Below the pieces are notes generated by a model. The model was not told the DNA's origin, ran no database searches, and was given only the letters and a program-made list of their open reading frames with translations. From assembly GCF_003268025.1 (NCBI RefSeq), contig NZ_QLUW01000002.1:1054001-1118000 (forward strand): a DNA stretch of 64,000 nt, written 5' to 3'. The stretch comes from Paenibacillus montanisoli. GTDB lineage: Bacteria > Bacillota > Bacilli > Paenibacillales > Paenibacillaceae. This document shows positions 35,812-44,573 of the stretch, piece by piece. Position 1 is the stretch's first letter. Each line of letters opens with the position of its first letter. The translations under genes and the position numbers were made by a program.

Positions 35812-36744
35812 CTATTGTCGAATCAGCTTCGTGACACGGCCGTCAAAGATCCATTCCGCGACATATACGTTCCCTTTCGAATCCACGCAAACCCCATGCG
35901 GAGAACTGAATTTATTCGGACGGTAATAGTCCTTGGGCAAATTCGGCCATCCTTTCTGCTTATAGGCTTGCTGATCTTCGCCGAGATGAGTGATCAGCCT
36001 GTCGCTGCGATCGAAAACGGTGACTCGGCTGTGAAGGTCCGGAAAATAGACCTCGTCGCCGAAATAGTAAAAGCTGCAAGGCATATCCATATCGTCCACG
36101 ATAAAGCGTTTATGCTGTCCATCCAACGTAAACACTTGAATGCGGTTATTTCCTCTGTCCGCCACGTAAATTTCCGGTTCATTCCCTCTCAGATCGATGG
36201 AAATGCCGTGCGGGCAGTTCATTTGCCCAGGCTCGCTGCCCTGTCCGCCCCAAGAACGCACATACTCGCCCGTGGAGGTATAATGATGAATCCAGCTCTG
36301 ACCGTAACCGTCCGTAATATAGATATCCCCATTCGGGGCAACCGCTACGTCGGTCGGGGCAAATCGCTGCCCTTCGCCATAAATGTCCGGACGATCCGGT
36401 TTACCGATTTCAAGAACCTTATCCCCGTCCAAGGTACACTTTACGGTCACGCCTTTATTGGCTTCGACCAAATACAGAAACTCTTGGGCACCTTCTTTAT
36501 GTAAATAAAATCCGTGTGCGCCGTCTTCATACTCGTTTCCCCAAGACGTTACATAATTGCCCTCGGAGTCAAATTTGACAACCGATGGATTCCCGGTATG
36601 GAAGACGTACACATTATCTTCAGCATCAACGACGATCCCATGCGTATAACCGAAAGACAAATGCTCCGGCAATGCACCCCATCCCTCAGCTACCTTGTAC
36701 TTGTGCGTCCCGTTGCCTAGCAGATTGATCGTAGTTTCTTTCAT
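35812..36744 (-). CDS. NHL-repeat six-bladed beta-propeller protein
   Basis: A 310-residue protein made almost wholly of NHL-type repeats: VAVAPNGDIYITDGYGQSW, ISIDLRGNEPEIYVADRGNNRI and HGVCVDSKGNVYVAEW are clear blades. No signal peptide, so probably cytoplasmic. Similar propellers occur in peptidyl-alpha-hydroxyglycine lyases and in lactonase or hydrolase-like proteins, but no catalytic set can be assigned. It follows PhyH no. 6 by 110 bases in the same direction; a beta-propeller lyase or lactonase acting on a hydroxylated product is a plausible but unproven pairing. ATG follows GAGGAGG. Confidence 0.82.
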   Translation of the reverse strand: MKETTINLLGNGTHKYKVAEGWGALPEHLSFGYTHGIVVDAEDNVYVFHTGNPSVVKFDSEGNYVTSWGNEYEDGAHGFYLHKEGAQEFLYLVEANKGVTVKCTLDGDKVLEIGKPDRPDIYGEGQRFAPTDVAVAPNGDIYITDGYGQSWIHHYTSTGEYVRSWGGQGSEPGQMNCPHGISIDLRGNEPEIYVADRGNNRIQVFTLDGQHKRFIVDDMDMPCSFYYFGDEVYFPDLHSRVTVFDRSDRLITHLGEDQQAYKQKGWPNLPKDYYRPNKFSSPHGVCVDSKGNVYVAEWIFDGRVTKLIRQ

Positions 36745-36854
36745 TTGGAATCCTCCTCAGCAGGAAATGACATTCATCGCCCCATTAGCATTATAAGGGG
36801 GATATTTGTAATTGTATTTATACCAAACCTATAATTTGGTTTCCTAAATCACTC

Positions 36855-37712
36855 TTACTTCCTATTAACGCTGCCTCGCATGGGTCTAATCCGGTTCCAC
36901 GGCAGCGGCTCGGCCTCCCCGTCATATTGCGTCCATAACGGTTCGATCAGCTGCTTGGCTTTGGCAGGCCATGAATCCGGCGGCATTGTTTTGAGCGAAC
37001 TATAGAAGGCTTTCAGCGGTTCGGAGAATGTGGAGAAATCAGGATTATACCAAAGGGTAATGACGGTCCTGCGATGGTCGGATCGATTGGCATGGGAAGC
37101 ATGCAGAAGCCTAGCGTCGCCGATCAGCAGATCGCCGGCGCGAACAGCTACATCGATTTCATCGGGACGCATCGAAAAGGCGGGCGAGTCCAGGTCTTCT
37201 GCCTGGAGCAGCTTGCGCGAATGGGCTTCTTCCAGCTCCGCATGAAGCGGATTGTCATACAAATGCGTGCCCGGAATAACGCGCAGACAACCGTTGAATG
37301 GCGAGGTATCCGTTAAGTAGTACATGAGGAAGAGCTGGTGAGGTTTCTTTTCAAACGCATCCGGATGATCCCATACGGGATAATCGTAATGCCAAAATAA
37401 CGGCGGGCTTTGCGGAGGCTTGCTGATGACATATCCGCCGTAAAATTTGGGATCCGAATAAGTTAAGGAAGCAAGCGCATCAAGCGCTCGCGGCCACGCG
37501 ACAAGTTCGGCAAACACAGGGTCTTTAGTGACGGGGATCATACTTCCCGTCGACCGATTCAGCGCTCTCTCCGCCGTCGTTTGCTCCTCCGCAAGCCGTT
37601 CCGCCGTCTCGCGCAGCCTCTCCAGCATCGCTTCGTCCAATATATTTTCATAAATGCAGTAGCCATCCTCCAGCAATTGACGAAGCTTTACGTTCTCCTT
37701 CGCATGCTCCAT
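36855..37712 (-). CDS. PhyH-family Fe(II)/2-oxoglutarate oxygenase, no. 6
   Basis: A 285-residue close paralogue of no. 2 (13492-14379), sharing long stretches around both metal motifs. HxD in FWHYDYPVWDHP; distal His and Arg in RLLHASHANRSDHRRTVIT. ATG preceded by GAGGAGGG, 12 bases after the stop of the polyol-dehydrogenase-like gene, so it belongs to the GntR-FGGY operon. A close pair of oxygenases split between two operons suggests both operons meet the same chemical group. Confidence 0.9.
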   Translation of the reverse strand: MEHAKENVKLRQLLEDGYCIYENILDEAMLERLRETAERLAEEQTTAERALNRSTGSMIPVTKDPVFAELVAWPRALDALASLTYSDPKFYGGYVISKPPQSPPLFWHYDYPVWDHPDAFEKKPHQLFLMYYLTDTSPFNGCLRVIPGTHLYDNPLHAELEEAHSRKLLQAEDLDSPAFSMRPDEIDVAVRAGDLLIGDARLLHASHANRSDHRRTVITLWYNPDFSTFSEPLKAFYSSLKTMPPDSWPAKAKQLIEPLWTQYDGEAEPLPWNRIRPMRGSVNRK

Positions 37713-37724
37713 TGGGAGCCCTCC

Positions 37725-38924
37725 TCATTTTGCTGTATTGATCAATCCTGCAAATAAGCCGGCCGCACGATTGTCGGCATTCAGAAGAAGCTCTAAGAAG
37801 CGCTTCGACTTCCTGGTGAGCATGTGATCTTTGTCAAGACCTGAGGCTAGCATGAACGCGTTCAACCCATTGATAGGATCGTAGTAATATAAAGCGGCTG
37901 CAATGACTAAAGCCAATCCGTCGATATCATCCGCGTTATCCATAATCCATAGCGCGGGAGCAACCAAACGCTCATTCGAGCCCAGCTTTCGGATGACATC
38001 CCGCGCATTGCGCTCAATGCTATCTTGAATGCTCCGGTCGCTGAACTTGCGGATAGCCCGTTCGGCAAAACGCTCCTGCTCGCTAAGCTCGACATCAAGC
38101 CTGCAAGCGATCGCACGGTTGAGCGGTCCCAGGATGCGCTCGATAACAGCTCGGATGTCCGGATCGTTGGCTGCGCCGGCATAGGACTCCATGGATTTGA
38201 AAGCCCCTAAATAAGCGATACAGGCGCTGATGCAGTTATACGTATAAATCTTTCGCTGCAGCAGCTTGCGGAAGTCGTAGACCGGGATCATCGCTGTTAT
38301 CCCTATCGAACCTTCCATAGTTTCCGCATCGTAGGGCAGCTCCTCATAGGCTTCTGACATGATGTCCAATTTCGTGTTCTCCCGCTCTATGGTAGAACAG
38401 AAAACGGCCGCTTCCGATACGATGCAGGGCACTGGTTCCGCCGGTGCTTCCATTGTCTCCATTGCTTTGCTTAATGCCTTCCGCAATACGAGTCCGGGTG
38501 CCACGCCGTTCTCGCAGGTGAGAATCCGAAGAGGCTTGCCAGGCAAGAGGCTCTGCCGGAGGCGCGCTGCCTTCGTTAAGGCAGCGCCTATCGAGGCAAG
38601 GTTTTGCTCTCCGACGGCTGTAAATACGGTGTCAGCCGCAGCTATTTCCAGCAGCGCTTCCTCCGAATGAAGCTGAAATGCCGTCACGCCTTGAATTTGA
38701 ACCGGGCTCCGACCCGAATCAAAGTAATGAATGGTATAGCCGCGTTCTTCCGTCAGCCTCTCAATGAGTTCTTGGGAACGATCTGCGAACACAATCCGAT
38801 AACCCGCGCTCGCAGCCAAACGAGCGATGAATCCCCTTCCCGTCTTCCCGGCACCTATGATAACAGCGGTCGGGAAGACAGAGTCCTGCACTGATGCAAT
38901 GCCCTCACTACTGCCAAGCCCCAT
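37725..38924 (-). CDS. Mannitol-dehydrogenase-like (polyol long-chain dehydrogenase) protein 2
   Basis: About 399 residues. The N-terminal NAD-binding loop is AVIIGAGKTGRGFIARLAAS, and the C-terminal all-helical domain is present. The family's catalytic K-x4-N-x2-H appears as KIYTYNCIS: Lys and Asn are kept but the His is Ser. I start at the ATG at 38924 (10 bases after AAAGGAG); a TTG at 38933 is the alternative. Similar throughout to the next upstream gene, with low overall identity, so an old duplication. Likely oxidises or reduces a polyol phosphate or related sugar acid. Confidence 0.82.
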   Translation of the reverse strand: MGLGSSEGIASVQDSVFPTAVIIGAGKTGRGFIARLAASAGYRIVFADRSQELIERLTEERGYTIHYFDSGRSPVQIQGVTAFQLHSEEALLEIAAADTVFTAVGEQNLASIGAALTKAARLRQSLLPGKPLRILTCENGVAPGLVLRKALSKAMETMEAPAEPVPCIVSEAAVFCSTIERENTKLDIMSEAYEELPYDAETMEGSIGITAMIPVYDFRKLLQRKIYTYNCISACIAYLGAFKSMESYAGAANDPDIRAVIERILGPLNRAIACRLDVELSEQERFAERAIRKFSDRSIQDSIERNARDVIRKLGSNERLVAPALWIMDNADDIDGLALVIAAALYYYDPINGLNAFMLASGLDKDHMLTRKSKRFLELLLNADNRAAGLFAGLINTAK

Positions 38925-38951
38925 ATTCCGCAAGCTCCTTTGCCTCAGCTT

Positions 38952-40130
38952 CTATTGAATCCATCGTTTCGTCCGAAGCCATTCCACCTTATTTTTAATC
39001 AGCAGCGCTAGCGGGTCGTCTTCCGCTATCGAACACACGTCACGCAGTATGGCATCAATTCCGGCACTTTCCCTCAGAGCTTTCAGCTCTATTGCGCCCG
39101 AATCAGTCGGTTCATCGTAAAATAACGCCGCCGCTATGGCAACGGCCAGACCCTCCGGAGCGGCGCCGCTAGCTTGAACGAGCCTCGCCGAGCCGACAAG
39201 ACGGTCATGCGGACCGAGCTTCCGGATAGGGTCGCGCGCATTTCTTTCCACATAATCGATAATGTTCGAATCCTGCAGCTTCTTCTTCGAGGAATCGGCG
39301 AACCGCAGCTGTTCCTGCAGCTGCACGTTGTGCTTCAGAGCCAGCGCCCGGCTTGTTTCCTCGTAGACGCAATCGAGCACTTCCATGATCTCAGGGTCAG
39401 ACGCCGCTTCGCAGATATAGCGATGCTTTCTCAAATAACCTAAGTAAGAAACCGTACCGTTCGCAGCATTATAGGTATAAAACTTCCTCTCTAAAAACCC
39501 GGCAAACTGCTCGATAAACCGCACGCCCTCAATAGCGGGGAGCCCGCCCTTCCATCGATCGCGATCGACGGGCAGATCCCAAAAGTCTTGAACATTGACG
39601 CATAGCGGGTCATCAGCGAGCATGTCCTCGGTCGGTTCAACGGCAGACCGCATGACAACCGCCTCTGTCACGCCCACCCATCGATCAAATAAACCCTCGT
39701 ATTCGGAAGGCAGCCGGGAGCGAATGGCTTCAGCCAGCAAACAAGCAGGTTCCTTCCAATTTTCACAAGTGACGATGTTAAAAGGCCGAACCCAAGGGGC
39801 TAGATCGCAGCGTTTGCAAAAGGCGGCCGCAAGCACTTGCCCCAGTGCCGATAAATTTTTCCCGCCTACTGCCGTAAACGCCATGTCAGCTTCCGCCCAC
39901 TCGCCTGCAATGGCTTGAACATCCGAAAGCTCATAACCTCGGAAGCCGGATATATCGATGCTCTTATGCGCGGCTCCCATGATATGGACGCGGTACTTGC
40001 CTCGGCGTCTCATCGCTTCGATCAGGGCTGCGTTCACATCCACGAAAACGATAGTGGCGCCGCTTAAATGAAGAAGATGCCCGATGAAACCGCGGGCAAT
40101 TTTGCCCCCTCCGAATATAAGCGCTTTCAA
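38952..40130 (-). CDS. Mannitol-dehydrogenase-like (polyol long-chain dehydrogenase) protein 1
   Basis: A 392-residue protein with NAD loop LIFGGGKIARGFIGHLLH close to the N-terminus. The catalytic motif reads KFYTYNAAN: Lys and Asn kept, His replaced by Asn. TTG start after GGGGG. It lies between the FGGY kinase and its paralogue. Two altered paralogues together may form a hetero-oligomer or divide two substrates. Mannitol-1-phosphate 5-dehydrogenase is the closest known relative by architecture, but the active-site change makes that name unsafe. Confidence 0.82.
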   Translation of the reverse strand: MKALIFGGGKIARGFIGHLLHLSGATIVFVDVNAALIEAMRRRGKYRVHIMGAAHKSIDISGFRGYELSDVQAIAGEWAEADMAFTAVGGKNLSALGQVLAAAFCKRCDLAPWVRPFNIVTCENWKEPACLLAEAIRSRLPSEYEGLFDRWVGVTEAVVMRSAVEPTEDMLADDPLCVNVQDFWDLPVDRDRWKGGLPAIEGVRFIEQFAGFLERKFYTYNAANGTVSYLGYLRKHRYICEAASDPEIMEVLDCVYEETSRALALKHNVQLQEQLRFADSSKKKLQDSNIIDYVERNARDPIRKLGPHDRLVGSARLVQASGAAPEGLAVAIAAALFYDEPTDSGAIELKALRESAGIDAILRDVCSIAEDDPLALLIKNKVEWLRTKRWIQ

Positions 40131-40142
40131 ACCGATGCCCCC

Positions 40143-41681
40143 TTACGCAAGAAAGATAGGAAGGAGTGATTGATAAAGTCCGTTAAAAACTTGGTAGCCA
40201 TCGTCATAGACCCGCTGATGGTGCGCCCTCGGCTCATAAACATCCACTGTACGAATCATCTGCTGACCGGCTTCCTCAAGCGATCCGTACCAACCCGATG
40301 CATGGGCGGCCAGTACGGCTGCACCAAGGCAGCCTGCCTCGGATGTCTCCAGGCAGCTGATCGGAATACCGAGAATATCGGCTTTAATCTGGTTCCATAA
40401 CGGAAACCGGCTTGAGCCTCCGGCCGAAACAATCAATTCGGGCGCTTCAGGAAGACGCTGCGCGATCGCCCGAAGAGCGTAGCCGACTCCTTCCAGAACC
40501 GCTCTAGCCATATGCCGGCGGTCATGCGTAAAACGAAGACCGTAAAACACGCCTTTCGCCGCAGGATTCCACCAAGGCGAACGCTCGCCATTCAAGTAAG
40601 GGATAAAAAAAACGCCATCCGAACCCGAGTTTATCCTCTCCGCATGCCCGAATACGGTATGGTAACCATCTGCTCGTTTAGACTTTCGCGCGGACTGATG
40701 AGGAGAAAACTGATCGATCTGCTCGACATACCATTTGAGCGCCAGACCGCCGGACGACGTGACCCCATAAAATAACTCATGTTCATGGCCGAACGGGACC
40801 CAATTGATCCCGCTGCCGATGACCTGTTCTTCGGGCCGTATGCCGGGCCTTATAATCCCAATGTGTTCAGAGGTACCTGTAATATCGAAGCCCCGCAATT
40901 CCCCGCCAGTGCCGACTGCGCCAAGCACGGCGGCATTTAAGTCGTTCCACCCGAGAATAACCGGTATGCCGGCCGGCAGCGACAAGGCTTCCGCTGCGGC
41001 AGGCTGCAAGCTCCCTGCCGCTTCGAACGGTTCGCCGATCGGCGGCAGCAGCTCCTGCCTGATCCCTGCCCATTCGAATAGTTCGGTGACAAGCTCGCCG
41101 CTGATTTGATTAACCATCCCCCGGCTGCTTGATCGATCCGTTCTCCAGTTCGAAGTTAGCTTCCAAATGATCCATTCCTTCGGCTGAACGCAATATTTGG
41201 CCTTAGCAACTACAGATGGCGAGTTTCGATTTAACCAATGGAGTTTGGGGATTGGCCAAGACGGCCCGACGGGCAATTCGGCACCCAAAAGACGAAAGAG
41301 ATCAACCGGTTTATAGGCAGACTTCATTTCTTCTGCTTCCGCCAGAGCGCGGTGATCCATCCATGAGATGACGTTGCATAAAGGACGGTTTTCTTTATCG
41401 ACTAGAAAGTAGGAGCTCATTTGGGAACAAATCGAAATGGCCGATATTTCGGAGACGTTAATATTCGCTCGAAGCAATCGGCTGACCGCTTTCCGGACGC
41501 CCTTCCACAGCTCCTCGGGATGCTGTTCCACTTCTCCGGGCACTCCCGTATGATGAAGGGGATAATCGCCTCTTCCGGAAGCAAGCTCCTCGCCGAATTC
41601 ATTAAACAACACGGCTTTACAGGATGACGAGCCGATATCCAAGCTTAGAATGATCCGTGCCCTCTTCGACAAAGGCATCAC
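40143..41681 (-). CDS. FGGY-family carbohydrate kinase (xylulokinase-like)
   Basis: A 512-residue sugar kinase. N-terminal nucleotide motif LSLDIGSSSCKAVLFNEFG; GWNDLNAAVLGAVGTGG in the centre; ELIVSAGGSSRFPLWNQIKADILG is the C-terminal FGGY signature 2. The family phosphorylates pentuloses, polyols and related sugars. A GTG/ATG start overlaps the stop of the GntR gene. With the two polyol-dehydrogenase-like proteins it suggests a polyol or ketose pathway under GntR control. Confidence 0.92.
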   Translation of the reverse strand: MMPLSKRARIILSLDIGSSSCKAVLFNEFGEELASGRGDYPLHHTGVPGEVEQHPEELWKGVRKAVSRLLRANINVSEISAISICSQMSSYFLVDKENRPLCNVISWMDHRALAEAEEMKSAYKPVDLFRLLGAELPVGPSWPIPKLHWLNRNSPSVVAKAKYCVQPKEWIIWKLTSNWRTDRSSSRGMVNQISGELVTELFEWAGIRQELLPPIGEPFEAAGSLQPAAAEALSLPAGIPVILGWNDLNAAVLGAVGTGGELRGFDITGTSEHIGIIRPGIRPEEQVIGSGINWVPFGHEHELFYGVTSSGGLALKWYVEQIDQFSPHQSARKSKRADGYHTVFGHAERINSGSDGVFFIPYLNGERSPWWNPAAKGVFYGLRFTHDRRHMARAVLEGVGYALRAIAQRLPEAPELIVSAGGSSRFPLWNQIKADILGIPISCLETSEAGCLGAAVLAAHASGWYGSLEEAGQQMIRTVDVYEPRAHHQRVYDDGYQVFNGLYQSLLPIFLA

Positions 41682-42427
41682 CCTTTCATCGATTCTCTCA
41701 AATCCTCCTCTGTTTCCTCTAGATGCTTCCTCATCGCGATTTTAGCGGCGGCCGGGTCTCGGCTTTGAATCGCTTCATAAATTTGTTCATGCGCCCGAAT
41801 AGCCCGCTTCGTCGTTTCTTCGCCGCGATACGAGAGCTTGCGGCTGTCATGCAAGTAATCGCTGACTGACTTTAGCACTAATGTGAATGCTGGCTGCTTG
41901 GCTGCAGCGAAGATGGCGTTGTGGAACTCCACATCGGCGTCCACGTACCCGGCCTCCTCATTGTAGTGCTGCTGCATATACGTCAAACATTCCTTCATTA
42001 CCCTTAGGTCTTGCTCGTCCGCCGAGAGCGCCGCTAATGAAGCCACCTCCGACTCCAGCACCTTGCGAAGCTCCAATACGTCAAAGACATTTACGCCTCC
42101 CCTGCGGAAAGCAAGCGATAGCGATTCGGCAATCTGCTCATGGGACGGCGGGCGAATCGTGATCCTTTTACCGTGCTTCACGTCCAGAATGCCTTTTGAA
42201 ACTAATATCTGGGTAGCTTCGCGAACAACCGTTCTGCTAACGCCAAACCATTCGCATAGTAGATATTGAGATGGGAATGGGTCGCTCTGTTTGATTTTGG
42301 AATCCATAATCGCATCCAGAATGCGTTGCGCCGTTGCCTCCGCCAAAGATGGAGAGGATAAATTGACTGCGTTCACCTTATTGCTATCCCATTGAATATC
42401 CATCTGCTGCATCCATCTCCGTTTCAT
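41678..42427 (-). CDS. GntR/FadR-family (FCD) transcriptional regulator
   Basis: A 249-residue repressor. Winged helix near residues 30-95 (YLLCEWFGVSRTVVREATQIL), then an all-helical FCD ligand domain, whose metal-binding Asp/His are suggested by DADVEFHNAIFAAA and RAHEQIYEAIQ. Start placed at 42427; ATGs at 42412 and 42403 are possible alternatives, and the RBS does not decide. It is the first gene of its operon and divergent from an SDR gene, with a good palindrome between them. Confidence 0.9.
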   Translation of the reverse strand: MKRRWMQQMDIQWDSNKVNAVNLSSPSLAEATAQRILDAIMDSKIKQSDPFPSQYLLCEWFGVSRTVVREATQILVSKGILDVKHGKRITIRPPSHEQIAESLSLAFRRGGVNVFDVLELRKVLESEVASLAALSADEQDLRVMKECLTYMQQHYNEEAGYVDADVEFHNAIFAAAKQPAFTLVLKSVSDYLHDSRKLSYRGEETTKRAIRAHEQIYEAIQSRDPAAAKIAMRKHLEETEEDLRESMKG

Positions 42428-42439
42428 TTTCCCAACTGG

Positions 42440-42459
42440 TATGATAAGATGGTATCATA
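42440..42459. promoter_or_regulatory. Candidate GntR operator in the divergent promoter
   Basis: Perfect inverted repeat TATGATA-N6-TATCATA (42440-42446 with 42453-42459) in the 52-bp gap between the GntR and SDR starts. GntR-FCD regulators typically bind such short palindromes at their own promoter. Confidence 0.6.
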
Positions 42460-42479
42460 TCATTATGGAGGCGGTCAAT

Positions 42480-43226
42480 GTGGTAACGTCGCTCTTGAGC
42501 AATCAATATGCAGTTATTTCTGGAGCAAGCCAAGGAATCGGTGCCGAAATCGCGAAAGTTTTTGCCTCTGAAGGAGCGGCGGTCATCCTGCTGGCAAGAA
42601 ATGAAACCAATCTTCGGCAGGTTGCTGACGAAATCAACCGAAGCGGCGGAAATGCCATTGCTTATCCGATGGACGTCTCGATCACGGACAACTGGCGGAA
42701 GCTGTCGGCTTTCATGAAGAAGAAGGGTCTCTCCTGCGATATCCTTGTCAACAATGCCTATTGGCGCAAACTTGTCCCGATCGGCCAACTCTCGGACGAG
42801 GATTGGCAGCAAACGCTTGACGTTACCTTGAAGTCCTATTTTCTCGGCAGCCGCGAGATGATTCCGTTCATGCTTGAGCGAAATCGAGGAAGCATCGTGA
42901 ACATCTCCTCCTTGCAATCCCACATCCCGGAGCCAAGCTTTGGTGCTTATGCGGTAGCCAAAGGCGGCGTTGACGCCCTTTCGCGCGTGCTAGCCAGGGA
43001 TTACGCCCCCGTCATTCGATCCAACACGATCATTGCCGGCGCCGTCGATACGCCTGGCTTTGCTGAAGGGGACGATTTCAAACGGGAGCTCGGCAGCAGA
43101 CTGCCAGCCGGGCGTATCGGCTACGCTTCCGAAATTGCGGCGACCGCTTTGTTTCTGGCCTCTTCTCAATCATCCTTTATTACAGGATCCGAAATCCATG
43201 CGGATGGCGGCCGTTCGATCACATAA
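42480..43226 (+). CDS. Short-chain dehydrogenase/reductase
   Basis: A 248-residue classical SDR. VISGASQGIGAEIAKVF is the NAD(P)-binding TGxxxGIG loop (here SGASQGIG); NISSL and YAVAKGGVD carry the catalytic Ser and Y-x3-K. I place the start at GTG 42480, 8 bases after GGAGG; the longer frame to 42441 would run through the operator. Divergent from the GntR gene and probably under its control. Substrate presumably a sugar, polyol or keto-acid of the same pathway. Confidence 0.88.
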   Translation: MVTSLLSNQYAVISGASQGIGAEIAKVFASEGAAVILLARNETNLRQVADEINRSGGNAIAYPMDVSITDNWRKLSAFMKKKGLSCDILVNNAYWRKLVPIGQLSDEDWQQTLDVTLKSYFLGSREMIPFMLERNRGSIVNISSLQSHIPEPSFGAYAVAKGGVDALSRVLARDYAPVIRSNTIIAGAVDTPGFAEGDDFKRELGSRLPAGRIGYASEIAATALFLASSQSSFITGSEIHADGGRSIT

Positions 43227-43230
43227 AGTA

Positions 43231-43271
43231 AAGGCTATCTCATCGTCTTATTCAGACGTTAAGATAGCCTT
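43231..43271. terminator. Bidirectional terminator after the SDR gene
   Basis: Ten-base stem (43231-43240 with 43262-43271) plus an inner CGTCT/AGACG stem (43244-43248 with 43254-43258), followed on the plus strand by a run of T. It also lies at the end of the convergent small gene. Confidence 0.85.
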
Positions 43272-43276
43272 TTTTC

Positions 43277-43549
43277 TTAGACGCAACGCTTGCTAAACCA
43301 GCACTCCTCATCAAACTCCCGATAGAGAATGTATAAATCGTTCAGCATGCCCGCTGCGGAATACATATCGGTATTCACCTTGCAAGCCTTCTCAAAATCA
43401 TCTTCATGCTGAAGCTGTACCTGCATGTGCTCGATTTCGGCTTCAAGCTCGTACATAAATTGCTTTAATCGCGTCGGGCCATCACCCATTCGAGTCTCAT
43501 TTGCATCTTGAAGCCGTACTCTCATGCGTTCAACAATTTCGTATGCCAT
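43277..43549 (-). CDS. Small conserved-looking hypothetical protein
   Basis: A 90-residue acidic protein, mostly helical, no signal peptide, two Cys near its C-terminus (CWFSKRC). I do not recognise the family. The ATG follows GGGGTGGGAAC and the codon use matches its neighbours, so it is probably real. It stands alone between two terminators and could have its own promoter. Confidence 0.65.
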   Translation of the reverse strand: MAYEIVERMRVRLQDANETRMGDGPTRLKQFMYELEAEIEHMQVQLQHEDDFEKACKVNTDMYSAAGMLNDLYILYREFDEECWFSKRCV

Positions 43550-43665
43550 GTTCCCACCCCTTCAGAATGGCTGATGAATCACATTGTATAGCACTTTGGC
43601 CTGGCTGTATTTGGTCTAGATGAATAAATTGGTTGCCATCATCACTTTCCCGGAAAAAGAAAAGA

Positions 43666-43684
43666 AGCTGCCACATCGGCAGCT
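43666..43684 (-). terminator. Intrinsic terminator after the AraC gene
   Basis: Seven-base stem AGCTGCC/GGCAGCT (43666-43672 with 43678-43684) with a T-rich tract on the minus strand, 12 bases past the AraC stop. It ends the HAD-to-AraC operon. Confidence 0.75.
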
Positions 43685-43696
43685 CCCGCATCCAGG

Positions 43697-44557
43697 CTAA
43701 TTAACCGTCACCAAAGCCGAACAAAATTGGCTTAAGCTGGAGCCTACTTTTTTCTTGAACATTTTTCCAAAGGTATGCACGTCCGCATATCCGACATGAT
43801 TGGCGATTTCTCCGATCGAGAGGTTCGAATGAATAGCGAGTTCCTTGGCTTTCTCGATTCTAGTCCAGATCAGAAATTCGATCGGCGTCATTCCGAAAGC
43901 CTGCTTGAATTTTACCGTGATGTAATTTCGGCTGAGCCCCGAAATCAATTCCAGGTCTTGATGCTGTATGTTTTCTTGATAATGGTTGGCGATATAATTC
44001 CGAATGAGAATCAGCTTCGCTTTCGTCTTCTCAACCATGGTCTGATTCGTCCTATTACCGGTATCCTCGGACAAATAGGATAGAATCTGGAGCAGCAGTC
44101 CTTGACATAACATTTGATCCGATTGCAGGGGCAGCCGGTAATTATTCACGATTTGCAGCAGCATTTTATCGATCTTATGGTCCAGATAGGTACCGAGCAA
44201 ATGCGATCCGTTGAACATGCTCTCAAACGGGAACGGGTTCGTGCCGAAATGAAAAACAATCGAAATGCAGACATACGGCTCATCATCCACCATCTGGACG
44301 TAAGTGCGCTCATGCGGCCGATGAAGCAGCAGATCGCCTCGCCGTGTCACATAATCTTTACCTTCGATATGGTAGTTGACAATGCCTGAAACGACATACT
44401 GAAGCTGATATTGATTCAGCGCCCGCGGCTTGATTTCCCAGCCCTTCGGAGCGCTGAACATATGAGCAAGCGTAATATAGGGAGGAAAATGATATAATTG
44501 CTGCTTGATCGCCATTTCCTCAGGAACATGCGGGATATATTCCATGTCTTGAAGCAT
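43697..44557 (-). CDS. AraC-family transcriptional regulator
   Basis: A 286-residue regulator. N-terminal cupin-like sensing domain (LQYVVSGIVNYHIEGKDYVTRRGDLLLHRP), C-terminal double HTH (LELISGLSRNYITVKFKQAFG and IGEIANHVGYADVHTFGKMFKKKVG). I start at the ATG at 44557, preceded by TTGGAGG; the longer frame to 44662 overlaps LarC2. It is the last gene of the HAD/DHS-like/kinase/LarC2 operon and probably senses that operon's sugar. Confidence 0.9.
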   Translation of the reverse strand: MLQDMEYIPHVPEEMAIKQQLYHFPPYITLAHMFSAPKGWEIKPRALNQYQLQYVVSGIVNYHIEGKDYVTRRGDLLLHRPHERTYVQMVDDEPYVCISIVFHFGTNPFPFESMFNGSHLLGTYLDHKIDKMLLQIVNNYRLPLQSDQMLCQGLLLQILSYLSEDTGNRTNQTMVEKTKAKLILIRNYIANHYQENIQHQDLELISGLSRNYITVKFKQAFGMTPIEFLIWTRIEKAKELAIHSNLSIGEIANHVGYADVHTFGKMFKKKVGSSLSQFCSALVTVN

Positions 44558-44573
44558 GCTTCCGCCTCCAAGT

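Noticed and set aside
35815-36504. 229-codon plus-strand frame opposite the beta-propeller gene
   Set aside because: Antisense shadow; propeller repeats are clear on the minus strand.
40118-40131. Catabolite-responsive element at the start of the polyol-dehydrogenase-like gene
   Set aside because: TGAAAGCGCTTATA lacks the final CA of the consensus and is within coding sequence.
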